Source: Paenibacillus sp. JJ-100 (GTDB taxonomy: Bacteria > Bacillota > Bacilli > Paenibacillales > Paenibacillaceae). From it: DNA of 64,000 bases. Position 1 is the stretch's first letter. Each line of letters begins with the position of its first letter. The notes beneath the pieces were generated by a model. That model worked only from the letters and a program-made list of their open reading frames with translations, was not told where the DNA came from and made no database searches. Positions 56,618 to 64,000 of the stretch are shown here, piece after piece. Position numbers and translations under genes: made by a program. The DNA lies in contig NZ_CAOJCM010000001.1 in assembly GCF_948329825.1 (NCBI RefSeq), positions 620,001-684,000 of the forward strand, read 5' to 3'.

Positions 56618-58054
56618 ATGGCGGTCTATCAAGTGTTAGTTGTCGATGATTCCGCTTTTATGCGCAAAATTGTGACCGATTTAATTGAAGTGGACCCAGA
56701 GTTTGAGGTTAAAGCTACAGCGTCAAACGGTAAAGAAGCCATTCAAAAAACGTTAGAGCTGAAACCTGATGTTATCACGATGGATGTCGAAATGCCGGAA
56801 ATGAACGGACTGGATGCACTTAAAACAATTATGGAGGATTCCACCGTTCCTGTAATTATGCTTTCTGGTATCAATGAACAAGGCATGAAAGAGACCATTA
56901 TGGCTCTCGAAGCTGGTGCATTCGATTTTATTCGAAAGCCTTCTGTTGTGCATGATCAGGACATAGCTCAGGTTGGGAAAGCGTTAGTTGAACGAATGCG
57001 TGCAGCTATGGAAGAAGTTAAACGAAAAGCTGAGCGCAAAGAAGCTATTAAAAAATTGGAGATCTCTCGCAATAATACGGTGAACACTCCACCACAGCTG
57101 TTAAAAAAGGATAGACCGACGAAGGACATGATTGAACCTATTAATAGAACCGTCCCACCTAAGGCTCCGACAAGCGAGGATCGTAACGCAGGAGTTCAAG
57201 GGAGAAAACAACCGATTGTACGGGCGCATCCTCCGAAAGTGGAACGTGCGATCACTGAAAAGGGGAACATTGCTAATCAAAAACCTTCTGTTCGCCCGAA
57301 TGCAGATAAGGTGGGCAAGCCGCCTGAAAGTCCACTAGACTCTCGTAAAGAGATCACCCAGTCAAATGCATCTCGATCAACGATGGTAAGACCAGCAACT
57401 AGTTTTGCGTCTGCAAGTGCAACAGGTTCACCACAGCTTAACACGAGTCATAAGACTTCAGTTGGGTTGGAAGGACCATTTAACCAATTAATAGCGATCG
57501 GATCTTCAACCGGAGGACCAAGAGCACTAAAGACTTTGTTGGAAAAACTGCCAGCAGATCTGCCGGCACCTGTAATTATTGTGCAGCACATGCCGCCTAA
57601 TTTTACCCGTTCACTTGCTCAACGTTTGAATACATTCAGTCCACTCCATGTGGTTGAAGCCGAAGACGGTATGATACTTAAAAAAGGAACGGCTTATATT
57701 GCACCTGGTGGTTTCCACCTGAGAGTGCACAAGACAGCAGATGGAAGATTCATGTTGAAACTGAGTGAGGATCAACAGGTGAATGGTCACAGGCCTTCAG
57801 TGGATACGCTGTTTGAATCACTTCTGCCATTTACATCTTTACAGCGACATCTTGTTCTTCTGACAGGAATGGGAAGCGACGGAGCACGTATGATGAGAAA
57901 ATTATACGAAGCCGGTGTTAATTCAACATTTGCTGAAAATGAAGAGACTTGTGTTGTCTACGGTATGCCGCGTTCAGCTGTAGAGCTGCAATGCGTGCGT
58001 CATCTTCTGCCCCTGCAGGAGATAGCCCCAAGGCTTGTTCAAGCAGTGAAATAA
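56618..58054 (+). CDS. cheB: Chemotaxis methylesterase CheB
   Basis: A 478-residue receiver-methylesterase that removes methyl groups from receptors. Receiver residues DD at 10-11 and Asp56 in TMDVEMPEMNG; catalytic domain from about residue 285 with IGSSTGGPRALKTL, IIVQHMPPNFTRSLAQRL and GMGSDGARMM. Between them is an unusually long, proline-, lysine- and serine-rich linker of about 130 residues. CAGAGGTGAC precedes the ATG. Confidence 0.94.
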   Translation: MAVYQVLVVDDSAFMRKIVTDLIEVDPEFEVKATASNGKEAIQKTLELKPDVITMDVEMPEMNGLDALKTIMEDSTVPVIMLSGINEQGMKETIMALEAGAFDFIRKPSVVHDQDIAQVGKALVERMRAAMEEVKRKAERKEAIKKLEISRNNTVNTPPQLLKKDRPTKDMIEPINRTVPPKAPTSEDRNAGVQGRKQPIVRAHPPKVERAITEKGNIANQKPSVRPNADKVGKPPESPLDSRKEITQSNASRSTMVRPATSFASASATGSPQLNTSHKTSVGLEGPFNQLIAIGSSTGGPRALKTLLEKLPADLPAPVIIVQHMPPNFTRSLAQRLNTFSPLHVVEAEDGMILKKGTAYIAPGGFHLRVHKTADGRFMLKLSEDQQVNGHRPSVDTLFESLLPFTSLQRHLVLLTGMGSDGARMMRKLYEAGVNSTFAENEETCVVYGMPRSAVELQCVRHLLPLQEIAPRLVQAVK

Positions 58055-58086
58055 CGGAGTGTAACTTACGGAGGAGGTGCCTCACA

Positions 58087-60159
58087 ATGGACATGAACCA
58101 ATATTTATCCATGTTTATTGATGAGTCTAATGATCATCTGCAATCCCTTAACGAAAACATGCTACAACTTGAATCAAACCCGGAAGATCTAGGCATTGTG
58201 CAAGTTATTTTCCGTTCCGCTCATACGCTCAAAGGTATGGCGGCGACTATGGGATTTGAGGATTTGGCTTCACTGACACACAAAATGGAAAATGTACTGG
58301 ATTTGGTTCGTAATGAGAAACTGAAAATGCAGGATTATATTTTTGACACGATGTTCAAAAGTCTGGATGCTTTGGAGAATATGGTTCAGGATATTACCGG
58401 AGGCGGGGAAGGTAAAGCGGATGTATCCTCCATTGTAGCTTCACTTCAAGCGATTGAAAGTGGTGAATGGACAGGAGGCAGTGCTCCTGTTGCACAGGCT
58501 GAAACACAATCGGATTCCTTAATCTCCAATGCTGTAGAGCTGGACGAATACCAATATTCCGTGCTCGATCAGTCTATAGCAGAAGGACACAGAGTTTTTT
58601 ATATCGACGTCCTAGTAAGTGAACACAGCCAGTTAAAAGGTGTTCGGGCGTACATGGTGTTTGATATGCTCGAGCGCTCTGGTGAAGTGGTTAAAGCTTT
58701 CCCTTCCGTTCAAGATATCGAGCAAGAAAAGTTTGAGCGCAACTTCTCGTTGTACTACATAACAACTAAAGAGGCGCAAGAGCTGGAAAAAGCTATTCTG
58801 AGCATTTCCGAGATCGAAAGTGCCAAATTGATTCAATTGGATCAAGAGACGTTACAGCAGATGACCAATCAGGTTGCTGCCACTGTTGCGGTCGAGGATA
58901 CACCAGCCCCTGCGGTTGAGAAGGATGCACCTGCTGCAGATTCTTCGTCTCAAGAAGAAATTAAAGCAGCTCCAGTGAAGGCAGCTGCCCCAAAACAAGC
59001 GGCCGCTCATTCACGTACAATTCGTGTCGATATTGAGCGTCTTGATGTGTTGATGAATTTATTTAGCGAATTACTGATTGACCGTTCCCGTCTTGAGCAG
59101 TTAGCTAGTGAGACCGGCAATAATGATCTGTCTGATACTGTAGCGCACTTAAGTCGTGTTAGCACGGACTTGCAAAATATTGTACTGAAGTTGCGGATGG
59201 TTCCTGTAGATACCGTATTTAATCGCTTCCCGCGCATGATTCGTGATCTGGCAAAAACGCTGGATAAAAAGATCGATCTGGTCATTACAGGTGCCGAAAC
59301 AGAGCTGGACAGAACGGTTATTGACGAGATTGGTGACCCGCTGGTTCATCTGCTGCGTAATGCCGTGGACCATGGGGTAGAATCCATCTCGGAGCGTATT
59401 GCTGCTGGAAAACCTGAAATGGGTACAGTTAATTTGCGGGCCTTCCATAGTGGTAACCATGTATTTATTGAGATTGAAGATGATGGTAAAGGGATTTATC
59501 GAGACAAACTCCTGAAAACAGCGATCAAACGTGGCGTTGTAACGGAGGAGCAGGGTGCGAAAATGAGCGATGATGAAGTGAATCAATTATTGTTCGCTCC
59601 TGGTTTCAGTACAGCTGATAAAATCTCTGATATTTCCGGTCGTGGGGTAGGTTTGGACGTTGTGAAATCTAAAATCACTTCACTTGGCGGTAATGTAACC
59701 ATTACATCCAAACCAGGTAAAGGTACCAACTTCTCCGTACAACTACCGTTGACGTTGTCTATTATTGCTGCAATGCTTGTGCGGCTTGGTTCAGAGAAGT
59801 ATGCTGTCCCATTGTCTTCGATCGTAGAGACAGCTATCGTGCAACGTAACCAAGTTAGAAATATTCATGGGAATAAAATGATTACGTTCCGTGAGTCTTT
59901 GATTCCGTATCTTTCATTAAGTGAAGTGTTTGGCGTGCCGGATTTCAATGATGCCGACGAGCAAGAAACGGAAATTGTGGTCATTCGAAAAGGAGAGCGT
60001 CTGGCAGCTGTAGCTGTGGAAGAATTCATAGGTCAAAGCGAAATCGTACTTAAGTCTATGGGAACTTATCTTCCTGCTATTGAAGGCATTTCCGGCGCAA
60101 CGATACTTGGAGATGGACAGGTAGCTCTAATTCTTGATCCTAACGCGTTTATCAAATAA
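58087..60159 (+). CDS. cheA: Chemotaxis histidine kinase CheA
   Basis: A 690-residue kinase that phosphorylates CheY and CheB. P1 with the phospho-His46 in SAHTLKGMAATMGFEDL, P2 regulator-binding domain about residues 150-280, dimerization and ATPase domain (LLRNAVDHGVESI, DDGKGIYRDKLL, GRGVGLDVVKSKI), and a CheW-like C-terminus. The ATG at 58087 has GGAGGAGGTG at about 58070-58079. Confidence 0.96.
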   Translation: MDMNQYLSMFIDESNDHLQSLNENMLQLESNPEDLGIVQVIFRSAHTLKGMAATMGFEDLASLTHKMENVLDLVRNEKLKMQDYIFDTMFKSLDALENMVQDITGGGEGKADVSSIVASLQAIESGEWTGGSAPVAQAETQSDSLISNAVELDEYQYSVLDQSIAEGHRVFYIDVLVSEHSQLKGVRAYMVFDMLERSGEVVKAFPSVQDIEQEKFERNFSLYYITTKEAQELEKAILSISEIESAKLIQLDQETLQQMTNQVAATVAVEDTPAPAVEKDAPAADSSSQEEIKAAPVKAAAPKQAAAHSRTIRVDIERLDVLMNLFSELLIDRSRLEQLASETGNNDLSDTVAHLSRVSTDLQNIVLKLRMVPVDTVFNRFPRMIRDLAKTLDKKIDLVITGAETELDRTVIDEIGDPLVHLLRNAVDHGVESISERIAAGKPEMGTVNLRAFHSGNHVFIEIEDDGKGIYRDKLLKTAIKRGVVTEEQGAKMSDDEVNQLLFAPGFSTADKISDISGRGVGLDVVKSKITSLGGNVTITSKPGKGTNFSVQLPLTLSIIAAMLVRLGSEKYAVPLSSIVETAIVQRNQVRNIHGNKMITFRESLIPYLSLSEVFGVPDFNDADEQETEIVVIRKGERLAAVAVEEFIGQSEIVLKSMGTYLPAIEGISGATILGDGQVALILDPNAFIK

Positions 60160-60186
60160 ACATATAGTCTGAGGGAGGTTTTTTAT

Positions 60187-60648
60187 ATGGAAGAAGAGTT
60201 GAAAGTTATTGTCTTTAAATTAGGGTCCGAAGAGTACGGTATTGAGGTAGACAAGGTTCAGACAATTGAGCGTATGATGCCGATTACTCGCGTTCCTAAG
60301 ACACTTTCTTTTGTAAAAGGGGTTATCAACCTGCGTGGTGTTGTTATACCAGTTATTGATCTTCGCGGACGCTTCTCCCTTGCGGAAACGGAATATACGG
60401 ATCAAACACGAATCGTGATTGTTGGCGTAGATGATATGCAGGTTGGATTTATTGTTGACTCAGCCAATGATGTGATCGACATCAAGAGCAGCTCGATTGA
60501 CACGCCACCGGAAGTGGTCGGGGGTGTTAAAGCAAGATACCTGCGAGGAGTCGCCAAATTGGAAGATGGACGTTTGTTGATTATGCTCAATCTTAACGAA
60601 GTATTAAATAAAAGCGAGATTGTGCAGCTGGAAAGTGTTGAGGGCTAG
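60187..60648 (+). CDS. cheW: Chemotaxis coupling protein CheW
   Basis: A 153-residue scaffold linking receptors to CheA. Core KVIVFKLGSEEYGIEVDKVQTIERMMPITRVPK and DLRGRFSLAETE. GGGAGG precedes the ATG. cheC follows four bases later. Confidence 0.96.
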   Translation: MEEELKVIVFKLGSEEYGIEVDKVQTIERMMPITRVPKTLSFVKGVINLRGVVIPVIDLRGRFSLAETEYTDQTRIVIVGVDDMQVGFIVDSANDVIDIKSSSIDTPPEVVGGVKARYLRGVAKLEDGRLLIMLNLNEVLNKSEIVQLESVEG

Positions 60649-60652
60649 CACA

Positions 60653-61279
60653 GTGGAGATGTTTAACCGATTTGAGGGTTTTCAAATGGATGTGCTCAAA
60701 GAGGTCGGTAATATTGGAGCAGGCAACGCCGCTACGGCGTTGTCTCAACTCCTTAATAGACCGATTGATATGGGTGTACCCACCGTTCAGATGCTCCCGT
60801 TTGAGGAGGTTGCTGAAAAAGTAGGTGGCGACGAGCGCATTGTAGTTACTGTATTTCTTCGTGTGGAGGGTGAAGCTCCGGGCAATTTATTTTTTATGAT
60901 GACGCCTGAAGCTGCAAAAATGTTACTGAATCGCCTTGCTGGGTTTGAGTTGAAAGAAGGTTTGACGTTTACCGAGATGGAAAACTCTGCGCTGTCTGAG
61001 ATTGGTAACATTCTGGCGGGATCTTATCTGTCTTCTCTTGCAGATTTCACGAAGCTGTCCATGTATCCAACAGTTCCTGGACTGGCCGTTGACATGGCTG
61101 GAGCGATTCTGAGTTACGGGTTATTGCAATTTGGAGAAATGGGCGATGCTGCATTATTAATTGATACTTCTTTCTTCGAGGGTGAATATCAGGTAGAGGG
61201 ACAGTTTTTCCTTATTCCGGATCCAGCTTCCTTTGCTAAGATTTTTGAATCGCTAGGGGTGCCACTTGACCATGATTGA
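60653..61279 (+). CDS. cheC: CheY-P phosphatase CheC
   Basis: A 208-residue phosphatase with two motifs: FQMDVLKEVGNIGAGNAATALS (Glu17, Asn20) and FTEMENSALSEIGNILAGSYLSSL. Works with CheD. Start is GTG at 60653 with GAGGG at 60640-60644. Confidence 0.94.
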   Translation: MEMFNRFEGFQMDVLKEVGNIGAGNAATALSQLLNRPIDMGVPTVQMLPFEEVAEKVGGDERIVVTVFLRVEGEAPGNLFFMMTPEAAKMLLNRLAGFELKEGLTFTEMENSALSEIGNILAGSYLSSLADFTKLSMYPTVPGLAVDMAGAILSYGLLQFGEMGDAALLIDTSFFEGEYQVEGQFFLIPDPASFAKIFESLGVPLDHD

Positions 61280-61769
61280 GGACAAGAGCATCGTCAAAGT
61301 TGGTATGGCAGATCTAAACATTGCTCAATTACCCGGCATAATCCGTACAACGGGCTTAGGATCGTGTGTAGGCCTAACAATGTACGATCCACAGTTGAAG
61401 ATAGCTGGTATGGCGCATGTTATGCTTCCGAGTTCAGAAATTGCCCGTGAAGGTAAAATAAATACGGCGAAGTATGCAGACACAGCATTGCCCGAATTGC
61501 TTGAAAAAATGTTGAAGATGGGTGCTTCCCATTCACGTATTGTATCGAAAATGGCTGGAGGATCACAGATGTTCGCATTCTCAGGTGCAGGCGACACGAT
61601 GCGTATTGGACCGCGTAATGCTGATACTTGTCGAGAGATGTTGGAAAAACTCAAAATTCCTCTATTGGCTGAAGATACAGGAGGAAATTATGGTCGGACT
61701 ATCGAAATGAATTGTGAGACAGGACTTTTAACTATTCGTAGCGTACAAATGGGTGTAAAGGAACTATAA
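61272..61769 (+). CDS. cheD: Chemoreceptor glutamine deamidase CheD
   Basis: A 165-residue deamidase with the catalytic Cys32 in TGLGSCVGLTMYD and His49 in GMAHVMLP. Overlaps the end of cheC. Start chosen is ATG at 61272 with AGGGGTG at 61255-61261. Confidence 0.94.
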   Translation: MIEDKSIVKVGMADLNIAQLPGIIRTTGLGSCVGLTMYDPQLKIAGMAHVMLPSSEIAREGKINTAKYADTALPELLEKMLKMGASHSRIVSKMAGGSQMFAFSGAGDTMRIGPRNADTCREMLEKLKIPLLAEDTGGNYGRTIEMNCETGLLTIRSVQMGVKEL

Positions 61770-61772
61770 TAC

Positions 61773-62210
61773 ATGATAGGAAACTACCGCATTAATCTTG
61801 GAGCAGGCATAGTCGGATTCGTTCTGACTTTTTTTGTAGCATTCAGCAGTAATGTGTTGATGACCAGTTTAATACGCGGATTCATAGGATTCGCCGCTTG
61901 GTATGTCCTAGCATATGGTCTGCGTTGGGGATTGGGAATATTGCTAAACCCTCGAGTAGAAAACGGAGCAGTTTATGATACAGAGACTGGTCATCTAAGA
62001 GGTTCACAGGTGGACATCAAAGTCGATGACGATGGACAAGAGCTGAAAGACTTGCTCAAGAATGGTCAGAGCAACGCCGCAGAAGCTGAACTTACATCAT
62101 CTGAGACGAAAGCTCCAACGGGATTTGCCCCTTTGGATCCGCCTAAACTCGTTCGGACCAAAGAGCCGGAGGAGTTGGCGCAGGCCGTTCGTCACCTGAC
62201 AGACAAATAA
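61773..62210 (+). CDS. Small membrane protein of unknown function between cheD and sigD
   Basis: A 145-residue protein I do not recognise. It has two hydrophobic spans near residues 11-31 and 33-57 (GIVGFVLTFFVAFSSNVLMTSL, then an apolar stretch with several Trp/Tyr), followed by a charged, soluble tail rich in Asp/Glu/Lys. AAAGGA at about 61757-61762 precedes the ATG. It is inside the chemotaxis operon, with cheD ending three bases before it, so it likely acts in motility or in controlling sigma-D. Confidence 0.75.
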   Translation: MIGNYRINLGAGIVGFVLTFFVAFSSNVLMTSLIRGFIGFAAWYVLAYGLRWGLGILLNPRVENGAVYDTETGHLRGSQVDIKVDDDGQELKDLLKNGQSNAAEAELTSSETKAPTGFAPLDPPKLVRTKEPEELAQAVRHLTDK

Positions 62211-62225
62211 GGAGGGTGAAAGCAA

Positions 62226-63014
62226 TTGAACGAGCGTAAAGCTTCACATTTGAACTATTCTGATCTGTGGGAAAAGTGGAAAGAACATGGCGATCTTGAA
62301 GCAAAGAAGATGTTGATTGAAAAATATCTTCATATTGTTAATTATGTTTCAGGTCGTCTGGCAGTGGGATTACCCAAAAACGTTCCAAAAGATGACCTTG
62401 AAAGTAATGGTGTAATGGGACTTATTGATGCTTTGGAAAAGTTCGACTATGAACGCGGGCTGCAATTTGAAACTTACGCCTCCTGGAGGGTTCGGGGAGC
62501 TATACTGGACGGATTACGTCAAGGAGATTGGGTTCCCCGGTCAGTGCGTGAAAAGGCGAAACGGATTGAAGACGCATACCAGCAATTGGAACAAACTTAT
62601 TTGCGTTCTGTGAGCGATGAAGAAATGAGTCAATATCTAGATGTGTCAACCAAAGATTTCCAACAAATGCTTCAGGAGGTAGCAGTGATGTCGCTGTGCT
62701 CACTGGAAGATCCGATCCGGGAAGAAGAGTCAGAAACGCGTCTATCTTTAATGGTAGATGAGAAGGCCAAAAACCCGGATTATAAGGTCAATGAATTTTA
62801 TCTGAAAGAAGCACTTGTTCAAGGACTTGAAAAACTGACGGTTAAAGAACGAACGGTGGTATCTCTTCTGTATTATGAAGACCTTTCACTTAGTGAAATC
62901 GCAGAAGTAATGTCCCTTTCACCGTCTCGTATCTCTCAATTACATTCCAAAGCCATATTACGGCTTCGCGGTACGTTGGACAAACAAAAAGATTTGCTGA
63001 TGCGTAAAGACTAG
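62226..63014 (+). CDS. sigD: Flagellar sigma factor SigD (FliA)
   Basis: Sigma-28 factor for late flagellar and chemotaxis genes. The 262-residue protein has region 2 (LPKNVPKDDLESNGVMGLIDALEKFDYERGLQFETYASWRVRGAILDGLR) and region 4 (LTVKERTVVSLLYYEDLSLSEIAEVMSLSPSRISQLHSKAILRLR). Start TTG at 62226 follows AAGGAGGGTG at 62209-62218. Confidence 0.96.
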   Translation: MNERKASHLNYSDLWEKWKEHGDLEAKKMLIEKYLHIVNYVSGRLAVGLPKNVPKDDLESNGVMGLIDALEKFDYERGLQFETYASWRVRGAILDGLRQGDWVPRSVREKAKRIEDAYQQLEQTYLRSVSDEEMSQYLDVSTKDFQQMLQEVAVMSLCSLEDPIREEESETRLSLMVDEKAKNPDYKVNEFYLKEALVQGLEKLTVKERTVVSLLYYEDLSLSEIAEVMSLSPSRISQLHSKAILRLRGTLDKQKDLLMRKD

Positions 63015-63075
63015 ATAGCAGAAGCTAACCATAAGTCAAGGGAGTGGACAGGCTAATAAGGAAGGAAGATGTACG

Positions 63076-64000
63076 TTGACTCAACGGACTGCGATGGAGA
63101 AATGTATCAACGTTGTTTTATCAGATGATAAATGTGCGGCTTATCTTGAATATTACAACGAAGAGGAAGGATTTTCCTGTACTATCGAAGAACTTGAACA
63201 ATTTTTGGAGAGCAAGGGCGTTATACACGGTCTATTGCGAGAAGCAATGTTGGTTTTTGTGAGTGATCCGTTAGCTTTTCTGCAAGAGAAATGCAAAATA
63301 GCCGAAGGAATTGCACCTGTACATGGAGTCGATGGATACATTGATGTTTTGATCGGCAAGGAAGTTGGCAGCGAGCAGCGTCCATTAGAAGCAGAAGATG
63401 GGAAAGTGGATTACAAAGAGTTGATACGACTAGACAATGTACGTAGCGGCCAGATCATTGCAAAGCGCATCGACCCTGCTGAGGGTGTGCCAGGTAAAGC
63501 GGTTACTGGCGAGGAAATTCCTTATCGTTCGGGGAAAGAAGCTAGATTTAAAGTGGGGAAAAACGTTGTTGTTAATCCTGAGGGTTCTGCAATGTATGCT
63601 ACAGTAGACGGCCTGGTTAGTAGAACAGAAGGAAGCAAACTTAACGTATTTCCGGTATATGAAGTCAATGGAGATGTTGATTATAAACATGGAAATATTG
63701 ACTTTGTAGGTAATGTTGTCATACGTGGCAATGTACTTACCGGTTTTAAAGTAAAGGCAGCAGGTGATATTCGTGTCGCCGGAGGTGTCGAAGGAGCAGA
63801 ATTGGAAGCAGGCGGCTCGATCGAAATTACTGGCGGAATCATAGGTTACAATAAAGGTTTGGTTCATGCTGAACATGATGTAAAATGCACATTTATTCAG
63901 GAAGGCAACGTTGACGCAGGTGGAGATGTGCTTGTAACCCAAAGTATTATGCATTCCAATGTACGCGCCGGTCATGCTGTAATATGCGCAGGAACGAAGG
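63076..64000 (+). CDS. fapA: Flagellar assembly protein FapA / DUF342 (cut by window edge)
   Basis: Frame open to the last base of the window, 308 codons seen. It begins near TTG 63076 (LTQRTAMEKCINVVLS) with AAGGAAGG at 63058-63065. DUF342 features: repeated short beta-helical Gly/Val motifs such as KVDYKELIRLDNVRSGQIIAKRIDPAEGVPGKAVTGEEI, GNVVIRGNV and ELEAGGSIEITGGIIGYNKGLV. FapA family proteins are linked to flagella and polar growth. The C-terminus is not seen. Confidence 0.8.
   Translation, partial: MTQRTAMEKCINVVLSDDKCAAYLEYYNEEEGFSCTIEELEQFLESKGVIHGLLREAMLVFVSDPLAFLQEKCKIAEGIAPVHGVDGYIDVLIGKEVGSEQRPLEAEDGKVDYKELIRLDNVRSGQIIAKRIDPAEGVPGKAVTGEEIPYRSGKEARFKVGKNVVVNPEGSAMYATVDGLVSRTEGSKLNVFPVYEVNGDVDYKHGNIDFVGNVVIRGNVLTGFKVKAAGDIRVAGGVEGAELEAGGSIEITGGIIGYNKGLVHAEHDVKCTFIQEGNVDAGGDVLVTQSIMHSNVRAGHAVICAGTK

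Overview
The window is chromosomal DNA of a Gram-positive Firmicute, most likely a Paenibacillus. This is inferred from gene order matching the Bacillus subtilis segment fabG-acpP-rnc-smc-ftsY ... ylqF-rnhB-ylqG-ylqH-sucCD-dprA-topA-trmFO-clpQY-flgB...sigD, strong AGGAGG-type ribosome binding sites, many TTG starts, and features of that order such as CheC/CheD, FliY, SwrD and TTG-initiated flagellar genes. Almost every gene is on the plus strand. Only a polysaccharide deacetylase (13156-14103) and a comM-like gene (21607-23193) run the other way. There are no tRNA or rRNA genes, no CRISPR array and no recognisable insertion sequence.

Layout. 1-2955: end of fabG, then acpP, fabF and rnc (fatty acid elongation and RNase III). 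3146-7827: smc and ftsY. 7984-12859: a hemolysin III-like membrane protein, ylxM-ffh (SRP), rpsP, khpA, rimM and trmD. 13156-17721: a divergent deacetylase, rplS with its leader, lepB, rbgA and rnhB. 17753-24051: ylqG/ylqH (FliK-like and FlhB-like proteins), a YraN nuclease-like gene, a nitroreductase, comM and an ohrR-type regulator. 24298-33486: sucCD, dprA, topA, trmFO, hslV and hslU. 33487-34494: a gene-free AT-rich kilobase where codY lies in B. subtilis. 34495-64000: a 29.5 kb fla/che operon running flgB flgC fliE fliF fliG fliH fliI fliJ ylxF fliK flgD (TIGR02530 gene) flgE swrD fliL fliM fliY cheY fliO fliP fliQ fliR flhB flhA flhF flhG cheB cheA cheW cheC cheD (unknown membrane protein) sigD, ending inside a fapA/DUF342 gene cut by the window edge.

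How it works together. The first half combines cell-envelope lipid synthesis, chromosome segregation, co-translational secretion and translation maturation. The second half builds the flagellar basal body, rod, C-ring, export gate and hook, adds the chemotaxis signalling system, and ends with the sigma factor that turns on late flagellar genes. Many adjacent flagellar genes overlap by 1-14 bases, which indicates translational coupling.

The most interesting non-coding signals are: a possible structured RNA before rimM closed by a 10-bp long-range helix; a long extended hairpin between hslV and hslU; a CodY-like box and a cre-like site stacked on a possible dprA promoter; a cre-like site on the sucCD promoter; and the empty kilobase with degenerate repeats before flgB. 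No clearly novel defence or mobile system was found. The best candidates for undescribed biology are the RNA elements and the small membrane protein between cheD and sigD.
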